The notes under the pieces were generated by a model, which worked only from the letters and a program-made list of their open reading frames with translations, did no database searches and was not told the DNA's origin. 64,000 nt of DNA from Duganella sp. BJB476 (GTDB lineage: Bacteria > Pseudomonadota > Gammaproteobacteria > Burkholderiales > Burkholderiaceae_D). The stretch's first letter is position 1, and every line of letters begins with the position of its first letter. Location: NCBI RefSeq assembly GCF_003416895.1, contig NZ_QVIO01000004.1:620001-684000 (forward strand). Direction: 5' to 3'. Below, one piece after another: positions 16,768-24,948 of this stretch. Made by a program: the position numbers and the translations under genes.

Positions 16768-17412
16768 ATGGATTTTATGCAATTTTTTGACATGATCCTT
16801 CATGTCGACAAAACACTGGAAGTGCTGATTCAGCAATACGGAACCTTGGTCTATGCCGTGCTGTTCGCGATTATCTTCTGCGAAACCGGTCTGGTGGTGC
16901 TGTTCTTCTTCCCAGGCGATACGCTGCTGTTCATTGCCGGCGCCCTGTGCGCGCTGGGCGAAATGAATCTGTTCCTGCTGATGCTGCTGCTGATTACGGC
17001 GGCCGTCACCGGCAACACGCTCAATTACTGGATAGGCGAGGCCATCGGGCAGCGCGTGTTCACCCACGATTACCGCTGGCTCAACAAGGATGCGCTGCGC
17101 CGCACCCACGATTTCTTTGAAAAACACGGCGGCAAGACTATCGTGCTGGCGCGTTTCGTGCCGGTGGTGCGCACCTTCGCGCCGTTCGTGGCCGGCGTGT
17201 CGGACATGACCCATACCCGCTTCCAGATGTACAACATCACCGGCGCCGTGCTGTGGGTGGCGCTGCTGACCACCGCCGGCTACTTCTTCGGCAATATCGC
17301 CATCGTGCGCGAACACCTGACCGAGATCGTGCTGTTCGGCGTCGGCGTGGCCGTGGTGCCGATGGCGCTGGGCGGCATGTGGAAGCTGTCGCGCCGCATG
17401 CTGGGCCGCTGA
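16768..17412 (+). CDS. DedA-family membrane protein
   Basis: 214-residue inner-membrane protein of the DedA/SNARE-associated (VTT) family. The signatures are the early FFFPGDTLLFIAGAL motif, NYWIGEAIG, and the G-x3-V-x-R-F-x-P-x-V-R core (KTIVLARFVPVVRTFAPFV). Members translocate or recycle polyprenyl phosphate or phospholipid head groups and support membrane potential; the exact substrate here is not known. It begins at the first ATG after the divergent cyclophilin gene. Confidence 0.9.
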   Translation: MDFMQFFDMILHVDKTLEVLIQQYGTLVYAVLFAIIFCETGLVVLFFFPGDTLLFIAGALCALGEMNLFLLMLLLITAAVTGNTLNYWIGEAIGQRVFTHDYRWLNKDALRRTHDFFEKHGGKTIVLARFVPVVRTFAPFVAGVSDMTHTRFQMYNITGAVLWVALLTTAGYFFGNIAIVREHLTEIVLFGVGVAVVPMALGGMWKLSRRMLGR

Positions 17413-17516
17413 GCGTGATGTTTTGTAAATAAAGTCCTTCGAAAAGGCCCGGTCCGCTCAAGTTTTGCCCAAATGCATCCGTATACCAGTGTGAATTCTC
17501 TTCTTTCTGGATACAC

Positions 17517-18542
17517 ATGCGACCTCTTCTCACCCTGATTGCCTGCTGCTGCGTCCTCGCGACCGCCAGCGCAGCAAACGATCCGCTGATTTCGCCTTCG
17601 ACGAAATCGGCGGTGGGTGGCGCCACGGGGTCGATCGCGTCCATTCGTCCGAATAGTCCAGGTTCTTCCAGCGCTTCCGCATCCAGTGGCTCTTCGCCGA
17701 CCCGCAAGATGTCCGAGCGCGAGCGCGAGGCCGAGGCGGAATCCGACCTGTCGGCCAAGATCGCGGCGCGCCTGGCCATCATGCGCGCCAACCAGCAGGC
17801 CCGCGCCGCCGCGGCGGCCAAGGCCAAGAAGGTCGCCGCCGCCGCGCCGGTGGTGCCCAGGGTGTACAGCAATGTCTGGTCGTACGAGGGCGAGAACGGC
17901 CCGGCCAACTGGGGCAAGATCAATCCCGAGTGGGCCAAGTGCGGCACCGGCAACCGCCAGTCGCCGATCGATATCCGCGACGGCATGAAGGTCGAGCTGG
18001 AACAGATCGCCTTCGACTACCATCCCTCCTCGTTCAACGTGACCGACAACGGCCACACGGTGCAGGTCATGCTCGGCGGCGGCAATTTCATCACGGTGAA
18101 CAACCGCATGTATGAGCTGATCCAGTTCCACTTCCACCGGCCGTCGGAGGAGCGCATCAACGGCAAGGGTTACGAGATGGTGGTGCACCTGGTGCACAAG
18201 GACGGCGAGGGCAAGCTGGCCGTGCTGGCGCTGCTGCTGGAGCGCGGCAAGCCGCAGCCGGTGATCCAGACGGTGTGGAACAACCTGCCGCTGGAGAAGC
18301 TGGAAACGCTGGCGCCATCGACCGTGCTCGATCCGATGGACCTGCTGCCGGCGCGCCGCGACTACTTCACGTTTATGGGTTCGTTGACCACGCCGCCGTG
18401 TTCCGAGGGCGTGTTGTGGCTGGTGATGAAGGAGCCGGTGCAGGCCTCGCCGGCGCAGATGGCGCTGTTCAGCCGCCTCTATCCATTGAATGCGCGGCCT
18501 ATCCAGCCGGGTTCCGGCCGCATCGTCAAAGAATCGAATTAA
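17517..18542 (+). CDS. Alpha-type carbonic anhydrase with long N-terminal linker
   Basis: 341 residues. A signal peptide ends near residue 20. Residues 21-112 are a Ser/Ala-rich linker with a charged helix (ERE, then an AKAKK stretch). The alpha carbonic anhydrase domain runs from about 118 to the end. Zinc ligands are H205, H207 and H224 (QFHFHRPSEE and MVVHLVHKD), and RQSPIDI and TPPCSEGVLW are also conserved. It should hydrate CO2 in the periplasm. The linker is much longer than in typical bacterial alpha-CAs (about 240-250 residues in total) and may hold it at the cell wall or envelope. Confidence 0.93.
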   Translation: MRPLLTLIACCCVLATASAANDPLISPSTKSAVGGATGSIASIRPNSPGSSSASASSGSSPTRKMSEREREAEAESDLSAKIAARLAIMRANQQARAAAAAKAKKVAAAAPVVPRVYSNVWSYEGENGPANWGKINPEWAKCGTGNRQSPIDIRDGMKVELEQIAFDYHPSSFNVTDNGHTVQVMLGGGNFITVNNRMYELIQFHFHRPSEERINGKGYEMVVHLVHKDGEGKLAVLALLLERGKPQPVIQTVWNNLPLEKLETLAPSTVLDPMDLLPARRDYFTFMGSLTTPPCSEGVLWLVMKEPVQASPAQMALFSRLYPLNARPIQPGSGRIVKESN

Positions 18543-18551
18543 AGATCTGAC

Positions 18552-19394
18552 TTAATCCGCAGTGATGCGATGGTTGCCGGTCCACGTGGCGCCGGCGGCC
18601 AGCTGCTGCTGGTCGATGCGCGCCGGCTCGATGCAGACGAAGCGCAGATACTCGTCATCGGCCAGGTCCACCAGCGCCCTGGCGTCGTCCTGGCCCGGAT
18701 TCCACACCACCCAGTTATCGTAGCCTTGCTGCTCCAGGCGCAGCGTGGCGTTGGCCGTGTTCAGCGTCAGCGTCGGCGTGGACTGGTACAGGCGGTCCAG
18801 CTTCGCGGTGAAGTGTAGCGCCGGATGCTCCTGCGTCAGCGTTTCCTGGTGATGGTCGGTGCAGCGCATGTGCTGCAGGCCGCTGATGCTGGTCGCTGCC
18901 AGCTGGCCGACGTCGTAGTAGGTGTGCAGCGCGACGCCGAACGGGAACTCCTGTGTGCCGCTGTTATGCACGGTGAACTGCGCATCGAGCGACTCGCCGT
19001 GCAGGGTGAAGCGCAGCGTCAGTTCGAAGGCGTGCGGCCAGGCTTGCGCGTGTTCCGGCGCCAGGTCGTTTTGATTGAGGCTGAATTCGAGGAAGGACTG
19101 GCCGCCGTCGCCGCCGCTGCCGGTCAGGCGCCAGGTGCTGACGCGGGCGAAGCCATGGCGCAGGCCGGGGCCGCGCACATTAAACTGCGGGAAGATCACC
19201 GGCACGCCGCCGCGTATGGCCTTGCTGCCGTCCAGCGGCGTCTGCGAGCTGACGAACAGCCGCTCCTTGCCGTCGCCGGTTTTCCAGGACAGCAGGTGGG
19301 CGCCGAACAGCGACACCGTCGCCTGGCTGCCGTCGGCCGCCGTGATTTGTACTGCCGGCAGTGCGCCGTATTCCGTGTTTGCTATTACAGCCAT
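18552..19394 (-). CDS. Glucose-6-phosphate 1-epimerase (D-hexose-6-phosphate mutarotase, YeaD-like)
   Basis: 280 residues of the aldose-1-epimerase fold. The VSLFGAHLLSWK block near residue 28, GGVPVIFPQFNVRG near 62 and RHGFARVSTWRL near 80 are the hallmarks of YeaD-type D-hexose-6-phosphate mutarotases. It interconverts alpha and beta glucose 6-phosphate. It sits 16 bases after amiC on the same strand, so it is probably the last gene of the tsaE-amiC operon, although the functions are unrelated. Confidence 0.88.
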   Translation of the reverse strand: MAVIANTEYGALPAVQITAADGSQATVSLFGAHLLSWKTGDGKERLFVSSQTPLDGSKAIRGGVPVIFPQFNVRGPGLRHGFARVSTWRLTGSGGDGGQSFLEFSLNQNDLAPEHAQAWPHAFELTLRFTLHGESLDAQFTVHNSGTQEFPFGVALHTYYDVGQLAATSISGLQHMRCTDHHQETLTQEHPALHFTAKLDRLYQSTPTLTLNTANATLRLEQQGYDNWVVWNPGQDDARALVDLADDEYLRFVCIEPARIDQQQLAAGATWTGNHRITAD

Positions 19395-19410
19395 GTCTCG
19401 TCCGTTTTAA

Positions 19411-20850
19411 TCAGGTCAGCCGGTTCTTTGCCAGCGGTGGGTTCTTCGCGAAATAACGCCGTATGCCCTTGACGATGGCATCGGCCAATTGGTTCTGGTA
19501 GCCGTCGTCGAGCAGCTTGGCTTCTTCTTCCGGGTTGGAGATGAAGGCGGTTTCGATCAGGATCGACGGAATGTCCGGCGCCTTCAGCACCGCGAAGCCG
19601 GCCTGCTCGACCGAGCCTTTGTGCAGGCGGTTGATGCCGCCGATCTCGCCCAGCACCGACTTGCCTAGCCGGAGCGAATCGTTGATCTGCGCCGTGGTCG
19701 AGAGGTCCAGCAGCACGCTGGCCAGCTGTCGGTCCTGGGTCTTGACGTTGACGCCGCCGATGGTGTCGGCCAGGTTTTCCTTGTCCGCCAGCCAGCGCGC
19801 GGCCGACGAGCTGGCGCCTTTTTCCGACAGCACGAACACCGACGAGCCGCGCGCGGTGGGCTGCACGAAGGCGTCCGCGTGGATCGAGACGAACAAATCG
19901 GCCTGCACCTTGCGGGCTTTGTCGACGCGGGTGCCGAGCGGCACGAAGTAGTCGCCGTCGCGCGTGAGCATCACGCGCATATTGGGGAATTCCTCGATCT
20001 TGTCCTTCAGGCGCTTGGCGATGGCCAGCACGATGTCCTTTTCGCGGCTGCCGTTCTTGCCCGAAGCGCCGGGGTCTTCGCCGCCGTGGCCGGGGTCCAG
20101 CACCACGGTCAGCATGCGTATCAGCTTGCCGTTCTTGTCGGTGCGGGTTTGGGCTTCGGCGGTTTTCAGCTCGTTCTTCAGTTCCGCGCGCGGCTCGGCC
20201 TTGGTGTTGGGCTTCAGTGCCTCCAATTGCGCCTGCGGCGCGGCGGCGATGGCGTCGGCTTCGGACGGCTTCAGCGGCGGCATGTCGCCCTTGGGCGCGC
20301 TGCCGCTTGCGGCCGCGCCGGACGGCGGCGGTTTGCCGTCTGTCGACCAGTCGCCTTTTTCGATCATCGCGGCGATCGGGTCGACCGGCTTGACCGGATA
20401 CAGGTCGAAGATCAGGCGGTGCTTGTAGTTGCCGGCCGGGGCCAGCGTGAACACCTGGGGTGTGATCTCTTCCTTCAGGTCGAACACCAGGCGCACCACG
20501 TTGGGCCGGTTCTGGCCCACGCGCACCTGCTTGATGTACGGGTCGTTGGACTGGATCTTGGCGACCAGGCTTTTGAGCGTGGGGTTCAGCTCCAGGCCTT
20601 CGATGTCGACCACCATGCGTTCCGGGTCTTTGACGATGAAGTGGGTGGCCTTGAGCGCGGCGTCGTTTTCCAGCGTGACGCGGGTGTAGTCCTCCGCCGG
20701 CCAGACTCGCACCGCCAGGATTTGCGCGGCGTAGGCGCGGATCGGCGCCACCACGGAAAGCAGCAGCGTGGCGCCGGCCTTGAGGACGGTGCGGCGCGAA
20801 ACAGGCTTGCTGCTCACATGTTCGGGGCGAATTTGAGGCGTTGAAGGCAT
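19411..20850 (-). CDS. amiC: N-acetylmuramoyl-L-alanine amidase AmiC
   Basis: 479 residues. A twin-arginine signal (SRRTVLKAG, about 18-26) leads to an AMIN domain (LAVRVWPAEDYTRVTLE, about 45-155), a Pro/Ala/Lys-rich linker (about 160-245) and a C-terminal amidase_3 domain with VVLDPGHGGEDPGASG, SIHADAF and ILIETAFISNPEEE, which carry the zinc ligands and catalytic glutamate. It cleaves the amide between muramic acid and the stem peptide during daughter-cell separation, with the AMIN domain guiding it to the septum. Its start overlaps the 3' end of tsaE by 37 bases. Confidence 0.95.
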   Translation of the reverse strand: MPSTPQIRPEHVSSKPVSRRTVLKAGATLLLSVVAPIRAYAAQILAVRVWPAEDYTRVTLENDAALKATHFIVKDPERMVVDIEGLELNPTLKSLVAKIQSNDPYIKQVRVGQNRPNVVRLVFDLKEEITPQVFTLAPAGNYKHRLIFDLYPVKPVDPIAAMIEKGDWSTDGKPPPSGAAASGSAPKGDMPPLKPSEADAIAAAPQAQLEALKPNTKAEPRAELKNELKTAEAQTRTDKNGKLIRMLTVVLDPGHGGEDPGASGKNGSREKDIVLAIAKRLKDKIEEFPNMRVMLTRDGDYFVPLGTRVDKARKVQADLFVSIHADAFVQPTARGSSVFVLSEKGASSSAARWLADKENLADTIGGVNVKTQDRQLASVLLDLSTTAQINDSLRLGKSVLGEIGGINRLHKGSVEQAGFAVLKAPDIPSILIETAFISNPEEEAKLLDDGYQNQLADAIVKGIRRYFAKNPPLAKNRLT

Positions 20851-21299
20851 GAGTTACCCAGTGCGGTGGACGCCTGCAATTCTACATCACGGCCGTTGCC
20901 GGCCACAGTCAGAAACAGGTTGATATCGGCGGCAGGCAGCACGCGGTCGGCCTTTTCGGGCCATTCGACGATGCAGATGTTGTCGCCGTTGAAGTCTTCA
21001 CGGAAGCCGGCGTCGAGGAATTCCTCCGGGCTGCCCATGCGGTACAGGTCGAAATGGATCACGCTGACGCTGCGACCGTCGAGCTCGATTGCATACGGTT
21101 CGGACAGGGTGTAGGTCGGGCTTTTGACCGTGCCCACATGGCCGGCCGCGTGCAGCAGGGAGCGGGTGAGGGCGGTTTTTCCGGCCCCCAGGTCGCCGTG
21201 CAGGTAGATCACCAGGCCGGGCGCCAAGGCGCGCGCCAAGGCCGTGCCCAGGGCGGCGGTGCCGGCTTCGTCATGGAGATGGGCTTGGAAGTGCTGCAT
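20814..21299 (-). CDS. tsaE: tRNA threonylcarbamoyladenosine biosynthesis protein TsaE
   Basis: 161 residues. The Walker A motif GDLGAGKTALT lies near residue 35, SPTYTL and IHFDLYR follow, and the tail carries VEWPEKAD, all typical of TsaE (YjeE). It is the ATPase that drives turnover of the TsaBD complex in making t6A37 of ANN-reading tRNAs; tsaD lies at 47513-48553. The ATG at 21299 is preferred over a TTG one codon earlier. It is divergent from queG with 57 bases between starts. Confidence 0.95.
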   Translation of the reverse strand: MQHFQAHLHDEAGTAALGTALARALAPGLVIYLHGDLGAGKTALTRSLLHAAGHVGTVKSPTYTLSEPYAIELDGRSVSVIHFDLYRMGSPEEFLDAGFREDFNGDNICIVEWPEKADRVLPAADINLFLTVAGNGRDVELQASTALGNSCLQRLKFAPNM

Positions 21300-21356
21300 C
21301 AATTAGAATGTCGTGTTGGTTGGATCGCCAGCCATTGTAACCGCCACCTGCTACCG

Positions 21357-22457
21357 ATGTCCCTGCCTGTCACCAATTTAGCCGAACTTGCCCTCAGCAT
21401 CAAGCGCTGGGGTGTAGAGCTGGGCTTCGCCGAAATCCGCATCACCGACATCGACCTCAGCCATGCCGAGGCCGGCCTGCAGGCCTGGCTGGACGCCGGC
21501 ATGCACGGCGAAATGGACTATATGGCCACCCACGGCATGATGCGCGCCCGTCCGGCTGAGCTGGTGCCGGGCACCATCCGCGTGATCAGCGCCCGCATGA
21601 ACTATCTGCCGAGGGACACGGAAACCGGCGGCGACAACGACTGGCGCGAGCGCGAGGCCCGGCGCCTGGCCGATCCCGGCGCCGCCGTGATCTCGGTCTA
21701 TGCGCGGGGCAGGGACTACCACAAGGTGCTGCGCGCGCGGCTGCAGCAGCTGGCCGACAAGGTCAAAGCGGAGATCGGCGACTTCGGCTACCGCGTCTTC
21801 ACCGACTCGGCGCCGGTGATGGAGCTGCCGCTGGCGGAGAAGGCCGGCCTGGGATGGCGCGGCAAGCACACCTTGCTGCTGTCGCGGACCGCCGGCTCGA
21901 TGTTCTTCATGGGCGAATTCCTGGTCGACCTGCCGCTGCCGGTCGACGAACCGACCGGCCGTCATTGCGGCCAGTGCTCGGCGTGCATCGACATCTGCCC
22001 GACCCAGGCCATCCTCGGGCCGGGCAAGCTGGATGCGCGGCGTTGCGTGTCCTACCTGACGATCGAACTGAAAAGCGCGATACCGCTGGAGATGCGGCCG
22101 CTGATCGGCAACCGCGTCTACGGCTGCGACGATTGCCAGACCGCCTGCCCGTGGAACAAGTTCGCGCAGCGCGCGGTGCTGCCGGACTTCGACGAGCGCC
22201 ACGGCCTGGGCAGCGCCTCGATGGTGGAATTGTTCGCCTGGAGCGAGGAAGAATTCAACCGCAAGATGGAAGGCAGCCCGATACGCCGCATCGGCCATGA
22301 ACGCTGGCTGCGCAATATCGCGGTCGGCCTGGGCAACGCGGCGGCGGCCGGCGCCAAGGGCGATGCGGCCGTCGTGGCGGCGCTGATGGCGCGCCGCGAA
22401 CACCCGTCGGAACTGGTGCGCGAGCACGTCGAATGGGCGCTGGCCTGCCACGCTTGA
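21357..22457 (+). CDS. queG: Epoxyqueuosine reductase QueG
   Basis: 366 residues, standard for the family. It is a cobalamin-dependent iron-sulfur enzyme that performs the last step of queuosine synthesis at tRNA position 34. Two [4Fe-4S] motifs are visible: CGQCSACIDICP near residue 203, and CDDCQTACPW near 259 with an earlier single cysteine. The ATG at 21357 starts the conserved N-terminus; the open frame upstream is antisense of tsaE. A C-terminal HEAT-like repeat region (RNIAVGLGNAA) is present. Confidence 0.96.
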   Translation: MSLPVTNLAELALSIKRWGVELGFAEIRITDIDLSHAEAGLQAWLDAGMHGEMDYMATHGMMRARPAELVPGTIRVISARMNYLPRDTETGGDNDWREREARRLADPGAAVISVYARGRDYHKVLRARLQQLADKVKAEIGDFGYRVFTDSAPVMELPLAEKAGLGWRGKHTLLLSRTAGSMFFMGEFLVDLPLPVDEPTGRHCGQCSACIDICPTQAILGPGKLDARRCVSYLTIELKSAIPLEMRPLIGNRVYGCDDCQTACPWNKFAQRAVLPDFDERHGLGSASMVELFAWSEEEFNRKMEGSPIRRIGHERWLRNIAVGLGNAAAAGAKGDAAVVAALMARREHPSELVREHVEWALACHA

Positions 22458-22499
22458 ACTGCGCTACACTCGTGCGGTTCTTACACAAGGCCCACGCAA

Positions 22500-24260
22500 A
22501 TGCATACTTCAACCAGATTCATTGCGCTGCTTGCCGGCGCATCCTTCACGCTGGCCGCGCATGGCGCCAGCTTCGACGACTGGGCCGACAAGGTCGCCAA
22601 CGCCAAGGTGCGCAACGACCCTGAGCAGGCCACGCAGAAGCAGTACTTCAGCGGCAAGGAGCAGGATCGCCTGGACCGCAAGCTGACGCCGAACTCCATC
22701 GTCTACCGCGCCGGCGAAGTGGCCGCCGCCAAGACCGCGCTGGCGCAGCTGGCCAGGATCGACCAGCAGACGCTGACGCCGCAGCAGCGCGCCAGCGCCG
22801 CCAGCATCGCCTGGAATTTGCGTGGCGCCGTGGATGCCTGGCCTTACGCGGACTATAACTTCGTGTTCAACCAGTTCGGCGGCCTGCATGTGCAGCTGGT
22901 GAATTTCCTGACGCAGGCGCACCCGATCCGCAACCAGCGCGACGTGGAAAACTATCTGATGCGCTTGAAGGCGGTGGCCGGCAAGATGGACACCGGCATC
23001 GTGCAGGCGCGCGGCGCCGCCGGCCACGGCATCCTGATGCCGACCTTTTTGACGCAGTCCTCGATTGGCCAGCTGGACCGCTTCCTTGGCGACGCGCCGG
23101 AGAACAATGTCTTCGTCGCGACGCTGAAGCAGCGCATGAGCGGCTTGAAGGACGTGTCGCTGGAACAGCAGGCCAAGTTTGCGGCGGCGGCTGAAACCAT
23201 CGTCAAGCAATCGATCATCCCGGTGTTCCAGCGCGCCCGCGCGATGCTGCAAGAGCAGCTGCCACGCACCACCAACGACGCCGGCCTGTGGCGCCTGCCC
23301 AATGGCGACAAGGCCTACGCGCTGTTGCTCAAGCAGATGACCTCCACCGACTACACGCCGGAGCAGATCCACAATATCGGCTTGCAGGAAGTGGCGCGTA
23401 TCGAGAAGGAGATGGATGGTCTGCTGGCGTCGCTGGGCTACAGCGCCGGCACGATCAAGGAGCGCATGGCGCAGCTGGAGAAGGACTCGCAGCCGAAGGA
23501 TGCCGATCCGCGTCCGGCGCTGCTGGCCCGCTACGACGGCGTGCTGCGCGACGCCGAGGCGCGCGCCAAGGAGCTGTTCGACGTGACGCCGAAAGCGCCG
23601 GTAGTGGTCAAGCGCGAGCCGTCCTTCACCGAGAAGACGGCGGCGGCTCACTACACGGGGCCGGCCAAGGACGGTACGCGGCCGGGCATTTTCTGGGCGC
23701 CGATGCCGGGGCCGGAGTTCCGCATCGTCGGCATGCGCACGCTGGTGTATCACGAGGGCGTGCCGGGCCACCACTTCCAGGTCGCGCTACAGCAGGAGAA
23801 CGACAAGCTGCCGCGCTATCGCCGCGACCGCGTGTTCGCGGTGGGTTCGGCGTACGGCGAGGGCTGGGCCTTGTATGCGGAGCAGCTGGCGGCGGAAAAC
23901 AACTGGTACGACGGTGACGTGGTCGGCCACCTGGGCCAGCTGGATGCGGAGCTGTTCCGCGCGCGCCGGCTGGTGGTGGACACCGGCCTGCACGCGATGA
24001 AGTGGACGCGCCAGCAGGGCATCGACTACGGCATTCCGGCGGCGGAAGTGGAGCGCTACGTCGCCATGCCGGGCCAGGCCTGCGCCTACAAGATCGGCAT
24101 GATGCGCATCCTCGACCTGCGCGCCAAGGCGCAGAAAGCGCTGGGCGACAAGTTCTCGATCAAAGCCTTCCACAACGTGGTGCTAGAGACCGGCAACGTG
24201 CCGCTGCCGGTTCTGGAGCAGGTGGTGGACGAGTGGATCGCCGCGCAGAAGGCGGCTTAA
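22500..24260 (+). CDS. DUF885-family metallopeptidase-like exported protein
   Basis: 586 residues. A signal peptide covers about residues 1-23 (LLAGASFTLAAHGA). The DUF885 domain fills the rest and has the zinc-protease-like signature HEGVPGHHFQ at 418-427 (HExxxGH form). EGWALYAEQL about 40 residues later supplies a further glutamate, and the PGQACAYKIGM block is also conserved. Such proteins are probably periplasmic dipeptidyl- or carboxypeptidase-like enzymes, but substrates are rarely known. It follows queG by 42 bases and ends in front of the second palindrome. Confidence 0.87.
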   Translation: MHTSTRFIALLAGASFTLAAHGASFDDWADKVANAKVRNDPEQATQKQYFSGKEQDRLDRKLTPNSIVYRAGEVAAAKTALAQLARIDQQTLTPQQRASAASIAWNLRGAVDAWPYADYNFVFNQFGGLHVQLVNFLTQAHPIRNQRDVENYLMRLKAVAGKMDTGIVQARGAAGHGILMPTFLTQSSIGQLDRFLGDAPENNVFVATLKQRMSGLKDVSLEQQAKFAAAAETIVKQSIIPVFQRARAMLQEQLPRTTNDAGLWRLPNGDKAYALLLKQMTSTDYTPEQIHNIGLQEVARIEKEMDGLLASLGYSAGTIKERMAQLEKDSQPKDADPRPALLARYDGVLRDAEARAKELFDVTPKAPVVVKREPSFTEKTAAAHYTGPAKDGTRPGIFWAPMPGPEFRIVGMRTLVYHEGVPGHHFQVALQQENDKLPRYRRDRVFAVGSAYGEGWALYAEQLAAENNWYDGDVVGHLGQLDAELFRARRLVVDTGLHAMKWTRQQGIDYGIPAAEVERYVAMPGQACAYKIGMMRILDLRAKAQKALGDKFSIKAFHNVVLETGNVPLPVLEQVVDEWIAAQKAA

Positions 24261-24269
24261 AACAACTGC

Positions 24270-24353
24270 GGGGTCAAGTCTGACATTCGGACACGAGGTC
24301 AGCCGTTGAGCGATTTACAGTACAGCTCGTGTCCGAATGTCAGACTTGACCCC
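24270..24353. repeat. 28-bp inverted repeat (palindromic element, copy 2)
   Basis: Positions 24270-24297 are exactly complementary to 24326-24353, with a 28-base loop. The arms are identical to the outer 28 bases of the arms at 1171-1198/1227-1254. As with copy 1, it fills the gap between two convergent genes (the DUF885 gene ending 24260 and the response regulator ending 24358). The loop differs completely from copy 1, so the arms are the conserved part. Confidence 0.9.
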
Positions 24354-24357
24354 AGTT

Positions 24358-24945
24358 TTATTTCAGCAGGCCTGCGAGCTCGACGGCGGTCTTGACCTGC
24401 ATCTTGTCGAAGATGTGGGCGCGGTGGACTTCGACGGTGCGCATGCTGATGCCCAGCTGGTCGGCCACCACCTTGTTCATCTTCCCCGCCAGGATCAGGT
24501 CCAGCACCTCGCGCTCGCGCGCCGACAGCGTGGCCAGGCGCGCGTGCACCGCCGCCATCGCGCCGGCCTGGCGCGAGTTGGCCATCGCTTCCTGCACGCG
24601 GTCCATCAGCTGGTTGTCGTTGAAGGGCTTCTCGAAGAAATCGAAGGCGCCGCGCTTGAGCGCATCGACCGCCATCGGCACGTCGCCGTGGCCGGTCAGG
24701 AAGATCACCGGCATGCGCTGCACCAGGCCGCGCGCGGACATCTGGTCGAACGCGGCCACGCCGTTCATGTCCGGCATGCGCACGTCGAGCAGCACGCAGT
24801 CGCCGTCGGCGTCGAACTGGCCGGCCTCCGTATGCGCCAGCAGCTGCGGCGCCGATTCGTAGGCGCGCGAGGGGATGCCGCGCGAGGTGGCGAGCCAGGT
24901 CAGGGAGTCGCGTACGACCGCTTCATCATCGACGATATGCAGCAT
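24358..24945 (-). CDS. dctR: DctR-like response regulator (NarL/FixJ family)
   Basis: 195 residues. A receiver domain with phospho-acceptor D54 (VLLDVRMPDM) and the conserved threonine and lysine (LTGHGD, FEKPF) is joined to a LuxR-type helix-turn-helix (LSAREREVLDLILAGKMNKV). The pattern is FixJ/DctR-like. It lies 3 bases after its sensor kinase gene; its AGGAGA ribosome site is inside the kinase 3' end. The adjacent DctP gene suggests it activates C4-dicarboxylate uptake. The gene name is by context and similarity of type. Confidence 0.85.
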   Translation of the reverse strand: MLHIVDDEAVVRDSLTWLATSRGIPSRAYESAPQLLAHTEAGQFDADGDCVLLDVRMPDMNGVAAFDQMSARGLVQRMPVIFLTGHGDVPMAVDALKRGAFDFFEKPFNDNQLMDRVQEAMANSRQAGAMAAVHARLATLSAREREVLDLILAGKMNKVVADQLGISMRTVEVHRAHIFDKMQVKTAVELAGLLK

Positions 24946-24948
24946 GCT

